Part shown: positions 18,201 through 25,434 of the stretch, in pieces | Layout: every line of letters begins with the position of its first letter | Position numbering within the stretch: position 1 is the first letter of the stretch | Assembly (NCBI RefSeq): GCF_014323725.1 | Contig: NZ_JABVED010000016.1 | Location: forward strand, 60,859 to 124,858 | Source: Actinokineospora xionganensis | GTDB lineage: Bacteria > Actinomycetota > Actinomycetes > Mycobacteriales > Pseudonocardiaceae | DNA: 64,000 bases | Direction of reading: 5' to 3' | Notes under the pieces: generated by a model | What the model was told of the DNA's origin: nothing | Seen by the model: the letters and a program-made list of their open reading frames with translations, nothing else | The model's database searches: none | Made by a program: the position numbers and the translations under genes

Positions 18201-18448
18201 GCCTCGCCGAGGTCCCCGGCGGTGCGCGCCTGCTGTACGTGGCCAAGAAGAGCCGCGGCAAGGCGACCGAACGCGGCCAGGAACCCTTGCGCGGCGAGGT
18301 TGTCGACCACTGGCTCAACATCGTCCGCGACGCCGCGGGGTCCATGGTGGGCCCGGAATACAACGCTTTCGAAAGCCCGGACTGCCCGCGCTGCCCGGTG
18401 CGTTTCACCTGCCCGCTGCACTCCAGCGGCAGGCAGGTGACCGAATAG
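15248..18448 (+). CDS. adnA: ATP-dependent helicase-nuclease subunit AdnA
   Basis: 1066 residues from ATG 15248 (GTG 15245 and farther upstream starts possible). UvrD/PcrA-type superfamily 1 motor: Walker A GGPGTGKTT near residue 50, LVDDAQHLDP near 275 in place of the usual DE.Q box, GRRMAPAIRR, LLLVAASRARGMLLVSAV. The C-terminal third is a RecB-type nuclease (VIVDLKTGKQ near 950) with cysteines of an Fe-S cluster (AKCPLRW near 827, CPRCPVRFTC near 1044). With AdnB it resects double-strand breaks. The atypical Walker B agrees with AdnA being the weaker motor of the pair. Confidence 0.93.
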   Translation: MQSGVAAARTPNAPQLVRRPAAHRQASDWGAEAQRVLAGSDGFVRVLGGPGTGKTTLLAELAADRMLRGGVDPEQLLVLTSSRRAAADLRSRITALLTDHADEGALRTVREPLVRTVHSYAFSVLRIQAMLHDEPGPRLLTGPEQDTVIRELLEGDVEFGAKYWPERLRPALGVAGFAEELRDLILRAAERGLGPEDLITLGEREGRDEWVAAGRFGMQYEQVTLLHGASDSAVAHTSAPALDAAELVASALLAFETDDELLAAERARVRYLLVDDAQHLDPLQYRLLHRLGSAAKEFVVAGDPDQAIFSFRGADPRLLREAESQATVVLDTGRRMAPAIRRAVSQLAARLPGAGQRRVDKSKDKGGTVQVRLHASSAAEAGWVADQLRRAHLLDGVAWSEMAVLVRSATRSVPVLHRALAAAGVPVAAPGDELPLAQQPAVRPFLALLRCAAVPALLDPAMAAMLLSSQLGGADPLALRRLRRGLRRLEQAAGGDKSSDDLLVEVLTDDDRLSALEAAEVGPVRRVVSLLSAARKGIADGAGIEQILWEVWQGSGLEARWVSTAARGGPVGAQADRDLDAIVALFHAAERYADRLPGSGIAGFAEHLISHRIAGDTLAPSAPQGEAVAVLTAHAAAGREWTVVAVPGVQEGSWPDLRLRGSLLGVERLIDLLSGVDNSESLSATAPLLAEERRLLLVAASRARGMLLVSAVRGEEEQPSRFLAELSGVDATDPEAESLIPVAQPERALVLADLVGELRQVVCDGAADRGRRALAARQLARLAAANVPGAHPDSWYGLPELSSMEPLRARAEPVRVSPSTVEVLAKCPLRWVVERHGGQDPVELAAVTGTLVHALAQAAASGASREELMAELDKAWTRVDAGAPWFSRREQQRVRAMVDTFLTWVRDTRGELTQVAVERDVSVDLPDGITVRGRVDRLEVDNEGRPVIVDLKTGKQPISADDAKEHPQLAVYQLAAAYGAFAGDGLAEVPGGARLLYVAKKSRGKATERGQEPLRGEVVDHWLNIVRDAAGSMVGPEYNAFESPDCPRCPVRFTCPLHSSGRQVTE

Positions 18449-18502
18449 AACTCGAACAGGTGATCGAATGGCTGATGACTCCGATTCGGCTGCTCGCCGG
18501 GG

Positions 18503-18508
18503 TAGATT
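18503..18508 (+). promoter_or_regulatory. Leaderless -10 box TAGATT
   Basis: Ends 7 bases before the ATG at 18516 and supports that start for the Uma2 gene, giving it its own promoter between adnA and adnB. Confidence 0.5.
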
Positions 18509-18515
18509 AGGCCGC

Positions 18516-19076
18516 ATGGGCTCGATCCGATCACTCCACTCCTACGATCCCCGCCGCCGATACTCGGTGGCGGAGTTCGCGGCATTACCGATGGATGACG
18601 ACGATCGGTACGAACTCCGCGATGGATTGGTTGAAGTGAGTCCTCCGCCCGCGCCGAGGCACATGCTTGTCCTGGGCAGGATGTTCAGTCAGATTGACGC
18701 GCAACTAGGCGAAGGCCTGCAGGTGTTTCCTGAGGTCGGCGTGGTCGTCGGTGCTTCGACCGTGCGCGTGCCGGACGTGGTGATCACCCCCGCCGGGGTC
18801 GATTGCGATGCGCCGCTGATGAAGGCCGAGCAAGTGCTGCTCGCGGTCGAGGTCGTCTCGCCCGGCTCGAAACGAGTCGACACCACGGTCAAGCCGTTCG
18901 AGTACGCCGACGCGGGCATCCCGAACTTCTGGCTTGTCGATCCGAGCCCACCGGTCACTGTGACCGTGTACAGCCTGACGGGGGAGGACTATGAGGAATC
19001 GCTGCGGGCGGAGCATGTTCTGCGGGTCGAGGAGCCGTGTCCACTGCGAATCGATTTGGCCGCGCTGACGCGATGA
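18516..19076 (+). CDS. Uma2 family (DUF820) restriction-endonuclease-like protein
   Basis: 186 residues, the normal family length. PD-(D/E)XK signature: DDRYELRDGLVEVSP (first acidic residue), VRVPDVVITP (Asp), LLAVEVVSPGSKR (Glu-x-Val plus downstream Lys) and FEYADAGIPNFWLVDP. Uma2 proteins are abundant in cyanobacteria and actinobacteria; their biological role is not settled. It sits between adnA and adnB, 7 bases before adnB. The alternative in-frame ATG at 18468 would add 16 residues. Confidence 0.9.
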   Translation: MGSIRSLHSYDPRRRYSVAEFAALPMDDDDRYELRDGLVEVSPPPAPRHMLVLGRMFSQIDAQLGEGLQVFPEVGVVVGASTVRVPDVVITPAGVDCDAPLMKAEQVLLAVEVVSPGSKRVDTTVKPFEYADAGIPNFWLVDPSPPVTVTVYSLTGEDYEESLRAEHVLRVEEPCPLRIDLAALTR

Positions 19077-19083
19077 AGCAGCT

Positions 19084-22000
19084 GTGAGTCTTCCGCTTCC
19101 AGGGCTGGCCCTTGTCGGCCCACGTGAACTCGCCCACGAACTCGGCCTGCCCCCGCCCACCGCCGAGCAGTGCCTGGTCATCGCCGCGCCCCCCGACCCG
19201 GCGCTCGTCGTCGCGGGTGCGGGTGCGGGCAAGACCGAGACGATGGCCGGGCGCGTAGTGTGGTTGGTGGCCAACGGTTTGGTCACCCCGGAGCGCGTCC
19301 TCGGCCTGACCTTCACCCGCAAGGCGGCTCGCCAGTTGGCCGACCGGGTGCGCTCCAGGCTGCGCAGGCTCGCGGGCTCGCGGCTGCTCGACAAGCTCGA
19401 CCCGTCGGGGGAGCGGCGCGCCGCCGTGTTCGCGGGTGAGCCGACAATCTTGACCTACCACGCCTACGCCGGTCGCATCGTCGCCGAACACGGGCTGCGG
19501 CTGCCGGTCGAGCCGGGCGCCCGGCTGCTGACCGAGACGGCTTCCTGGCAGCTGGCGCACCGGGTGGTGTCCACCTGGAACCACGACCTGGAAACGGATC
19601 TGGTTCCCGCGACCATCACCAAATACCTGCTCGCCGTCGCCGGAGAGCTCTCCGAGCACCTCATCGACGAAGCGGCGCTCACCCGGCACGCCGAGACGAT
19701 GTGCGCGTTGATCGAGTCCGCCCCGCGGGCCAAGGGCCAGCGCGCCGACCTGTCCCAGGATCTGCAGAAAGTCCTTGTCACCCAACGCTTCCGGGTGGCC
19801 TTGCTGCCGATGGTCGCCGCGTACTCCGACCGCAAGCGGCGCGAGGGAGCCGTCGACTTCGGTGACCAGATGTCGCTCGCGGCCAAGCTGGCCGCCGGGC
19901 ACATCGAGGTCGTGCGCGGCGAGCGCGAGCGGTACGGCGCGGTGCTGCTCGACGAGTACCAGGACACCGGCCACTCCCAGCGTGTTCTGCTGCGATCGCT
20001 GTTCGGCAGCTCGCTCGAACATCCCGACGCGGAGCCGATGCCGGTCACCTCCGTGGGCGACCCGGCCCAGGCGATCTACGGCTGGCGCGGCGCCAGCGCG
20101 GCCAACCTGCCGCGCTTCACCACCGACTTTCCCCGACGCGACAACGGAAAGCTCGTCCCGGCCACCCGTTACGGGCTGCTCACCAGCTTCCGCAACCCGC
20201 CGGAAGTGCTCGACCTGGCCAACGCCGTCTCCGCCCCGCTGCGCGCCCTCGGCCTCGAAGTCGACGAGCTCCGCGCCCGCGACGGCGCGCCCGCGGGCGA
20301 CATCCGACTCGCCCTGCTGTCCGATGTGGACACCGAGGTGCAGTGGGTGGCCAACCAGGTCGCCGACCGCTGGCACGCGGCCACCGAGGAGCACGACAAA
20401 CCGCCGACCGCCGCCGTCCTGGTCCGCCGCCGAGCCGACATGGCCGACCTGGCGAGCGCCCTGCGCGAACGCGGGCTGCCGGTGGAGGTCGTCGGTTTGG
20501 GCGGCCTGCTCGACGAACCCGAGATTCGCGACCTGGTCAGCGCCCTGCGCGTGCTCATCGACCCGCTCGCGGGCACGGCCGCGGCCCGGCTGCTGACCGG
20601 CTCCCGCTGGCGCATCGGCGCCGCCGACCTCGCGGCGCTGTGGGGACGCGCGCGCAAACTCGCCGACGCGTTCGCGGGCAAGCCGATCACCGACGCCGCG
20701 GCCTCCGACGTCCTGCCCGGCGAAGGTGTCGAGCAGGCGGGCCTGGTCGACGCGATCGACGACCCGGGTCCCAAGGAGGCCTACTCGGAACTCGGCTACG
20801 AGCGCATCCGCTCGCTGGGCTCCGAGCTGACCATGCTCCGCCGCAGGCTCGACCAGCCCCTGCCCGAACTCGTCGCCGACGTCGAACGCACCATGCAGCT
20901 CGACATCGAGGCCACCGCCCGCCGCGGCGGCGCGGGCCGCGCCCACCTCGACGCCTTCTCCGACGTCGTCGCCGACTACGCGCGCGCCAGCCCGTCGGCG
21001 AGCCTGCCCGCCCTCCTCGACTACCTCGCCACGGCCGAGGCCGCCGAGGACGGCCTCGAACCCGGTGAGGTCGAGGTCGCCGAGGACCGCGTCCAAATCC
21101 TGACCGTGCACTCGGCGAAGGGCTTGGAGTGGGAGATCGTCGCCGTGCCGCACCTGGTCCGCGACGTCTTCCCCAGCGGCAGGCGCGGCGGCAGCTGGCT
21201 GCGCGCGGTCACCGAGATGCCCGCAGATCTGCGCGGTGACGCCGCCGACCTGCCCAAGCTCGACCTCACCAGCGCCGCCGACCGCAAAGAGGTCGAGCAG
21301 GCCCTCAAGGCGCACAACGAGGACTTCGCCGAACGCGGTCTCGTGGAGGAACGCCGGCTGTTCTACGTCGCGCTCACCAGGTCCGAGCGCTCGCTGCTGG
21401 TGTCCGGCCACTGGTGGGGACGCACCGGGGCCAAGCCGCGTGGCCCGTCCGACTTCCTGACCGACCTCGCCGACTACGTCACCGAACAAGAGTGGCCCGC
21501 CGAACTCCTCGATGTCTGGACTCCGCAGCCTGAGGAAGGCACGGAGAATCCGATCGCCACGGCCGTCAAGACCGCCACCTGGCCCGCCGACCCGCTGCGC
21601 GACCGCCGCTCCGACGTCGCCACCGGCGCCGCCCTGGTCCGCGCGGAACTCACGGCGATGCACGAGGGCGAAGACTTCGACGACGAGCCGGACGACCCGG
21701 ACGGCTGGGTCCGCGACACGGATGTCCTCCTCGCCGAGCGGGCGGCCGCGTCCGCCAGGCGCGAGCAGGTCGTCCTCCCGGACCAGCTCTCGGTGAGCCA
21801 ACTCGTCGAACTCGCCGCCGACCCGGAAGCCCTCGCGCGGCGCCTGCGTCGCCCGCTTCCATTCCCGCCCAACCCGGTCGCCCGCCGAGGCACCGCCTTC
21901 CACGCCTGGCTGGAAAAGCGCTTCGGCTCCCGCGCCCTGCTCGATTTGGACGAACTCCCCGGCGCCGCCGACGACGGCGCCGCCCCCGACGACGACCTCG

Positions 22001-22428
22001 ACGCCTTGCGCGAGGCCTTCCTTCGCAGCGAGTGGGCTGACCGGGTCCCACACGAGGTCGAGGTCCCGTTCTCCACCGAGATCGACGGTGTCGCCGTACG
22101 CGGCCGCATGGACGCCGTGTTCCTCGACGCGGACGGCGGCTGGACGGTCGTCGACTGGAAGACCGGCCGAGTCCCCGACGAGGAACACCTGCCCGCCCTG
22201 ACCGTCCAACTCGCCGCCTACCGCCTGGCCTGGGCAGGTCTGTCCGGAGTCGACATCAGCGAAGTCAGGGCCGCGTTCCACTATGTCCGGCACGACACCA
22301 CCCTGCGCCCGGTCGACCTGCTCGACGCGGATGGCCTGCGGACTCTCCTGCGTTCGGTCCCGGTGCCGGAACCGAAGCAGCGCCCGACCGGTCACGCACC
22401 GACCGATCCGGCTAGCCTGCGCACGTGA
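19084..22428 (+). CDS. adnB: ATP-dependent helicase-nuclease subunit AdnB
   Basis: 1114 residues, GTG start. Complete superfamily 1A motor: GAGAGKTETM near residue 43, LTFTRKAARQLADRV, canonical Walker B LLDEYQDTGHSQ near 288, GDPAQAIYGWRGA, LTVHSAKGLEWEIVAVP near 675, RRLFYVALTRSERSLLVSG near 757. C-terminal RecB-like nuclease (VRGRMDAVF, WTVVDWKTGR near 1020, VQLAAYRLAW). It is the lead motor of the AdnAB heterodimer. Its stop overlaps by GTGA the start of a 10-codon frame that leads into the channel gene. Confidence 0.95.
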   Translation: MSLPLPGLALVGPRELAHELGLPPPTAEQCLVIAAPPDPALVVAGAGAGKTETMAGRVVWLVANGLVTPERVLGLTFTRKAARQLADRVRSRLRRLAGSRLLDKLDPSGERRAAVFAGEPTILTYHAYAGRIVAEHGLRLPVEPGARLLTETASWQLAHRVVSTWNHDLETDLVPATITKYLLAVAGELSEHLIDEAALTRHAETMCALIESAPRAKGQRADLSQDLQKVLVTQRFRVALLPMVAAYSDRKRREGAVDFGDQMSLAAKLAAGHIEVVRGERERYGAVLLDEYQDTGHSQRVLLRSLFGSSLEHPDAEPMPVTSVGDPAQAIYGWRGASAANLPRFTTDFPRRDNGKLVPATRYGLLTSFRNPPEVLDLANAVSAPLRALGLEVDELRARDGAPAGDIRLALLSDVDTEVQWVANQVADRWHAATEEHDKPPTAAVLVRRRADMADLASALRERGLPVEVVGLGGLLDEPEIRDLVSALRVLIDPLAGTAAARLLTGSRWRIGAADLAALWGRARKLADAFAGKPITDAAASDVLPGEGVEQAGLVDAIDDPGPKEAYSELGYERIRSLGSELTMLRRRLDQPLPELVADVERTMQLDIEATARRGGAGRAHLDAFSDVVADYARASPSASLPALLDYLATAEAAEDGLEPGEVEVAEDRVQILTVHSAKGLEWEIVAVPHLVRDVFPSGRRGGSWLRAVTEMPADLRGDAADLPKLDLTSAADRKEVEQALKAHNEDFAERGLVEERRLFYVALTRSERSLLVSGHWWGRTGAKPRGPSDFLTDLADYVTEQEWPAELLDVWTPQPEEGTENPIATAVKTATWPADPLRDRRSDVATGAALVRAELTAMHEGEDFDDEPDDPDGWVRDTDVLLAERAAASARREQVVLPDQLSVSQLVELAADPEALARRLRRPLPFPPNPVARRGTAFHAWLEKRFGSRALLDLDELPGAADDGAAPDDDLDALREAFLRSEWADRVPHEVEVPFSTEIDGVAVRGRMDAVFLDADGGWTVVDWKTGRVPDEEHLPALTVQLAAYRLAWAGLSGVDISEVRAAFHYVRHDTTLRPVDLLDADGLRTLLRSVPVPEPKQRPTGHAPTDPASLRT

Positions 22429-22457
22429 GTCAGTGGATCTGGCGGGGGAACGCATGA
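22425..22457 (+). CDS. Mini-ORF (10 codons) bridging adnB and the K+ channel gene
   Basis: GTG overlaps the adnB stop (GTGA) and the TGA stop overlaps the channel ATG (ATGA). Peptide: M/V-SQWIWRGNA. TAGCCT at 22413-22418 lies 6 bases before the GTG, so it could also be a leaderless start. Probably a coupling or leader ORF, not a functional protein. Confidence 0.45.
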   Translation: MSQWIWRGNA

Positions 22458-23515
22458 GGCAGAAGCTGAAGTCGATGAGCCTCTACGAACGTGCGGAACA
22501 CGAGCTCGTCGGAATCCTCCGCATGCCGGAATCCGCCGTCAGCCCGGTCACGGCGATCGCCAGGCGCGTGGTGTGGGCGCTGCTCGCGCTGTCGGTGGCC
22601 GTCGTGATCGTCTACTTGGACCGAGACGGCTACCGCGATGCCAACGGCGACGGCATCTCTCTTCTTGACGCGGTGTACTACGCGACGGTGTCCCTCTCGA
22701 CCACGGGATACGGTGACATCACGCCGGTCAGCCAGTCGGCGCGGCTGATCAACATCCTGGTGATCACCCCGCTCCGCATCCTCTTCCTCATCGTCCTGGT
22801 CGGCACCACGCTCGCGGTGCTGACCGAACGGTCACGTCAGGTTTTCAAGATCCAAAGGTGGAGGTCGAAGGTGCGCGATCACGTGGTCGTCATCGGCTAC
22901 GGCACCAAGGGCCGCTCCGCGGTCAGCGCCGTGCTGTCCGACGGGATCGACCCGAGTCGGATCGTGGTGGTCGACACCGACCAGGCCATGCTCGACGCGG
23001 CGTCGCTGCTGGGGCTGGTCACCGTGCACGGCTCGGGCACGCGGTCCGATGTGCTGCGGGTGGCGGGGGTGCCGCGGGCCAAGTCGGTCGTCGTCGCCGC
23101 CAACCGGGACGACTCGGCCGTGCTGATCACCCTGACCGCCCGCGAGATGGCGCCCAACGCGCAGATCGTCGCGGCCGTGCGCGAGACGGAGAACGTCCAC
23201 CTCGTGCGCCAGTCCGGCGCCAACCAGGTCGTTGTCTCCAGCGAGACGGCGGGCCGCCTGCTGGGCATGGCGACGCACACGCCGACGGTGGTCGACATGG
23301 TCGAGGACCTGATCACCCCCGACGCGGGGCTGGCCATCTCCGAACGCGAGGTCGAGGACAGCGAGGTCGGCGGCTCACCCCGGCACCTGCCCGACATCGT
23401 CCTGGGCATCGTCCGCGCCGGAAAGCTCTTCCGGGTCGACTCGTCGGAGGCCGACGCCATCGAAGCCGGCGACCGCATCCTGTACATCCGCAAGGTGACT
23501 CCCGCAGACGATTAA
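22454..23515 (+). CDS. Potassium channel with pore-loop and RCK/TrkA-N domain
   Basis: 353 residues. N-terminal two-helix K+ channel: VVWALLALSVAVVIVYL, selectivity filter SLSTTGYGDITP, second helix ILFLIVLVGTTLAVL; then a Rossmann TrkA-N/RCK domain (VVVIGYGTKGRSAV, IVVVDTDQ) and a C-terminal TrkA-C-like part. It is a ligand-gated K+ channel of the kind found next to adnB in mycobacteria (Rv3200c type). Good ggcggggga site before the ATG, plus ATGA coupling to the mini-ORF. Confidence 0.93.
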   Translation: MRQKLKSMSLYERAEHELVGILRMPESAVSPVTAIARRVVWALLALSVAVVIVYLDRDGYRDANGDGISLLDAVYYATVSLSTTGYGDITPVSQSARLINILVITPLRILFLIVLVGTTLAVLTERSRQVFKIQRWRSKVRDHVVVIGYGTKGRSAVSAVLSDGIDPSRIVVVDTDQAMLDAASLLGLVTVHGSGTRSDVLRVAGVPRAKSVVVAANRDDSAVLITLTAREMAPNAQIVAAVRETENVHLVRQSGANQVVVSSETAGRLLGMATHTPTVVDMVEDLITPDAGLAISEREVEDSEVGGSPRHLPDIVLGIVRAGKLFRVDSSEADAIEAGDRILYIRKVTPADD

Positions 23516-23598
23516 GGCTGGATCCCCCCTGAATTCTGGTGCGATCTCGACTCGACATTGGATTCCGGGGAGGCGGACAAGTCTGCGAGGATCCGTGA

Positions 23599-24045
23599 GT
23601 GCGCCTGCCGCCTGAGCTTCGGATGCCCGCCGCGCAGGCGGCTGGGTCGGCGCTGTTCAGCATCCTGGTGGCGATCCTCGTCTCGCTGACCGGCGCACTG
23701 GGCCTGTGGTCGAACTCCGAGGAACGCGTGGAAGTCGACGCCAAAGTGGTCCAGGCCGTCGGCTGCGCCAAGGCCGACCGGCCCGAAGAGGTCACCTACC
23801 AGCGCGACGGCCGCGAGGAGCGGATCAAGCTCGACGCGTGCGGCCACGAGGTGGGCGAGCCCGTCCGAATCGCCCTCGGCGGCGAGACCGCCAGCCTCGC
23901 CCACGCCCGGACCGCCGCGTCCACCGACGCCCGACCGCTCGGCGTCGTCCTGTGTGTGTTCGCGGGGATCGCGGGCGCGGGCTTCGCCGAGTTGTACCGG
24001 CGAACGGCGGGCGAACCGCTCAGGAAACGTGCTGTGGGTCCATGA
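23599..24045 (+). CDS. Hypothetical membrane protein, 148 aa
   Basis: GTG start. Two hydrophobic segments (SALFSILVAILVSLTGALGL near the N-terminus and LGVVLCVFAGIAGAGFAEL near the C-terminus) flank an outside-type domain with two cysteines (VGCAKAD and LDACGHEVG) that could form a disulfide. No family recognised. Its last 26 bases overlap the end of the convergent metallopeptidase gene. Confidence 0.65.
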   Translation: MRLPPELRMPAAQAAGSALFSILVAILVSLTGALGLWSNSEERVEVDAKVVQAVGCAKADRPEEVTYQRDGREERIKLDACGHEVGEPVRIALGGETASLAHARTAASTDARPLGVVLCVFAGIAGAGFAELYRRTAGEPLRKRAVGP

Positions 24046-25366
24046 CCCACGTGTTGCACTGGTAGGTCCGGTTCTTCGTGAACCCGTGTTCCATCCACGC
24101 GCCGTTGTTCTGCGGTGTCCCGTGGTCGCGGATGCGTCCTTCCCAGTCGCCGCGCTGGTAGGCGTCGGCGAGGGCTTCACTGATGATCGGGTTGGTCACC
24201 GACCCGCCACCGTGCTGGGCCCCCGCGAACCACATGCCCGCGAAGCAGGACGACTCGAGTTCGAGCCTGCGCGAGAGTTCGAGCCCGGCCGGAGTCTGGT
24301 CGCCCGCCTCGTATCGGGCGTCGCCGTAGGCTTCGAAGATCCCGGTCAGGTTCTGCACGTGGTGGCCGAACTCGTGGGCGAAGACCGACAGGTACACGCC
24401 CGACTTGTTGCCGAACCGCTCGGTGTAGAGCCCCGAGTACGGCATGTAGATCGTGTTGTCCGTGGGGCAGTAGAACGCGGGCGCCTGGTTCTTCGTCACC
24501 GTCCCGCACGGGCTGCTCCACGAGGTGCCCGTGGGCATCTTGACCACGGGCCGCGAGTACGGCAGACCCGCGCGCGCCATCGTGGGCTGCCACGCCTGCT
24601 CCATGCACGGCACGGCCGCGTTGAAGTAGGCCTCCGCGGCCGCCGGATCGCTACGCCACGCGGGCAGGGCGCACGTGGCCGCGTTGACCCCGTTCTCCGA
24701 CCGGAAGATCGGGTTGTCGCCCAGGGCGTAGACCGGTTGCGGCTCAGCGGGTGTTGTCTTCGTAGGCGTGGTCGTCGTCGTGGTGCGGTCCGTTCGCGAC
24801 GTCGTCGTCGTGGTGGTGGTCGTGGTGGTGGTCGTGGTCCTCGTCGTGGTCGTGCGGTCCGCTGTCGCCGTCGTGTAGGTCGTCGTCGGCGAGGAGTAGC
24901 CGACGTCGTTCGCGCGGCGCCGGTCCTTCTGCAGGAACCCGAAGCCCGCCGCCGCCACGATCGTCACGGCGACCAGGGTGATCGCGACGATCGGCCCGGT
25001 GTTTGACTTCTTCGGCATCGGCGCGTACATCGGCCGCCACGGCGGTGGCGCGAACTGTGGCTGCCCGAATGGCGGCCCTCCCGGCGGCGGCCCGTACGGC
25101 GGCCCACCCGCGGGCCTGCCGAACGGCGGCTGTGCGGGGTGCGGTTGGCCGGGGTGCGGTTGACCGGGGTGCGGTTGACCGAACTGGTGTGTTCCGCCCG
25201 GCGGCGGACCGAATCGCGGACCACCAGGCGGCGGGCCCGCGGGAGCGGTCCCCTGTGGCGGGTGGCCGGGCGGGGGAAGCGGCCGGGCGTACGGTGGCGG
25301 CGCGACCGGCATCGGTGGCGGGTAGGGCCCTTGTGGACGCCACGGCCCCCCAGGCGGCTGAGTCAT
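24020..25366 (-). CDS. Neutral zinc metallopeptidase (YpfJ-type) with proline- and threonine-rich N-terminus
   Basis: 448 residues. Residues 1-118 are Pro/Gly-rich with a QPHPG repeat run; a transmembrane helix (IVAITLVAVTIVAAAGFGFL) follows near 125-145; then a threonine tract (about 13 consecutive Thr) as a linker; then the catalytic domain with HEFGHHVQNLTG (HExxH-like zinc site as HEFGH) and RRLELESSCFAGMW. It should be a membrane-anchored extracytoplasmic peptidase of the putative neutral zinc metallopeptidase family; substrates are unknown. Confidence 0.9.
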   Translation of the reverse strand: MTQPPGGPWRPQGPYPPPMPVAPPPYARPLPPPGHPPQGTAPAGPPPGGPRFGPPPGGTHQFGQPHPGQPHPGQPHPAQPPFGRPAGGPPYGPPPGGPPFGQPQFAPPPWRPMYAPMPKKSNTGPIVAITLVAVTIVAAAGFGFLQKDRRRANDVGYSSPTTTYTTATADRTTTTRTTTTTTTTTTTTTSRTDRTTTTTTPTKTTPAEPQPVYALGDNPIFRSENGVNAATCALPAWRSDPAAAEAYFNAAVPCMEQAWQPTMARAGLPYSRPVVKMPTGTSWSSPCGTVTKNQAPAFYCPTDNTIYMPYSGLYTERFGNKSGVYLSVFAHEFGHHVQNLTGIFEAYGDARYEAGDQTPAGLELSRRLELESSCFAGMWFAGAQHGGGSVTNPIISEALADAYQRGDWEGRIRDHGTPQNNGAWMEHGFTKNRTYQCNTWVMDPQHVS

Positions 25367-25420
25367 TGTTCCCCCGTCGTAGATTTCGCCAGACGGTGCG
25401 TGAGCATATGGGCGCTCGGC

Positions 25421-25426
25421 TATCGT
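25421..25426 (+). promoter_or_regulatory. Leaderless -10 box TATCGT
   Basis: Eight bases before GTG 25435. The same GGCTATCGT...GGC/GCC-GTG arrangement stands before jetA. Confidence 0.5.
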
Positions 25427-25434
25427 TCGCTGGC

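Noticed and set aside
18955..22455. Very long open frame on the minus strand opposite adnB
   Set aside because: Composition is Gly/Arg/Gln/His-rich without motifs; the third-codon-position GC bias of adnB creates the open antisense frame. AdnB has all helicase motifs on the plus strand.
24780..24860. Threonine-repeat tract as a frameshift hot spot or sequencing artefact in the metallopeptidase gene
   Set aside because: The frame is open on both sides, the tract mixes ACG/ACC/ACA-type codons and Ser/Arg, and Thr-rich linkers are common in this family.
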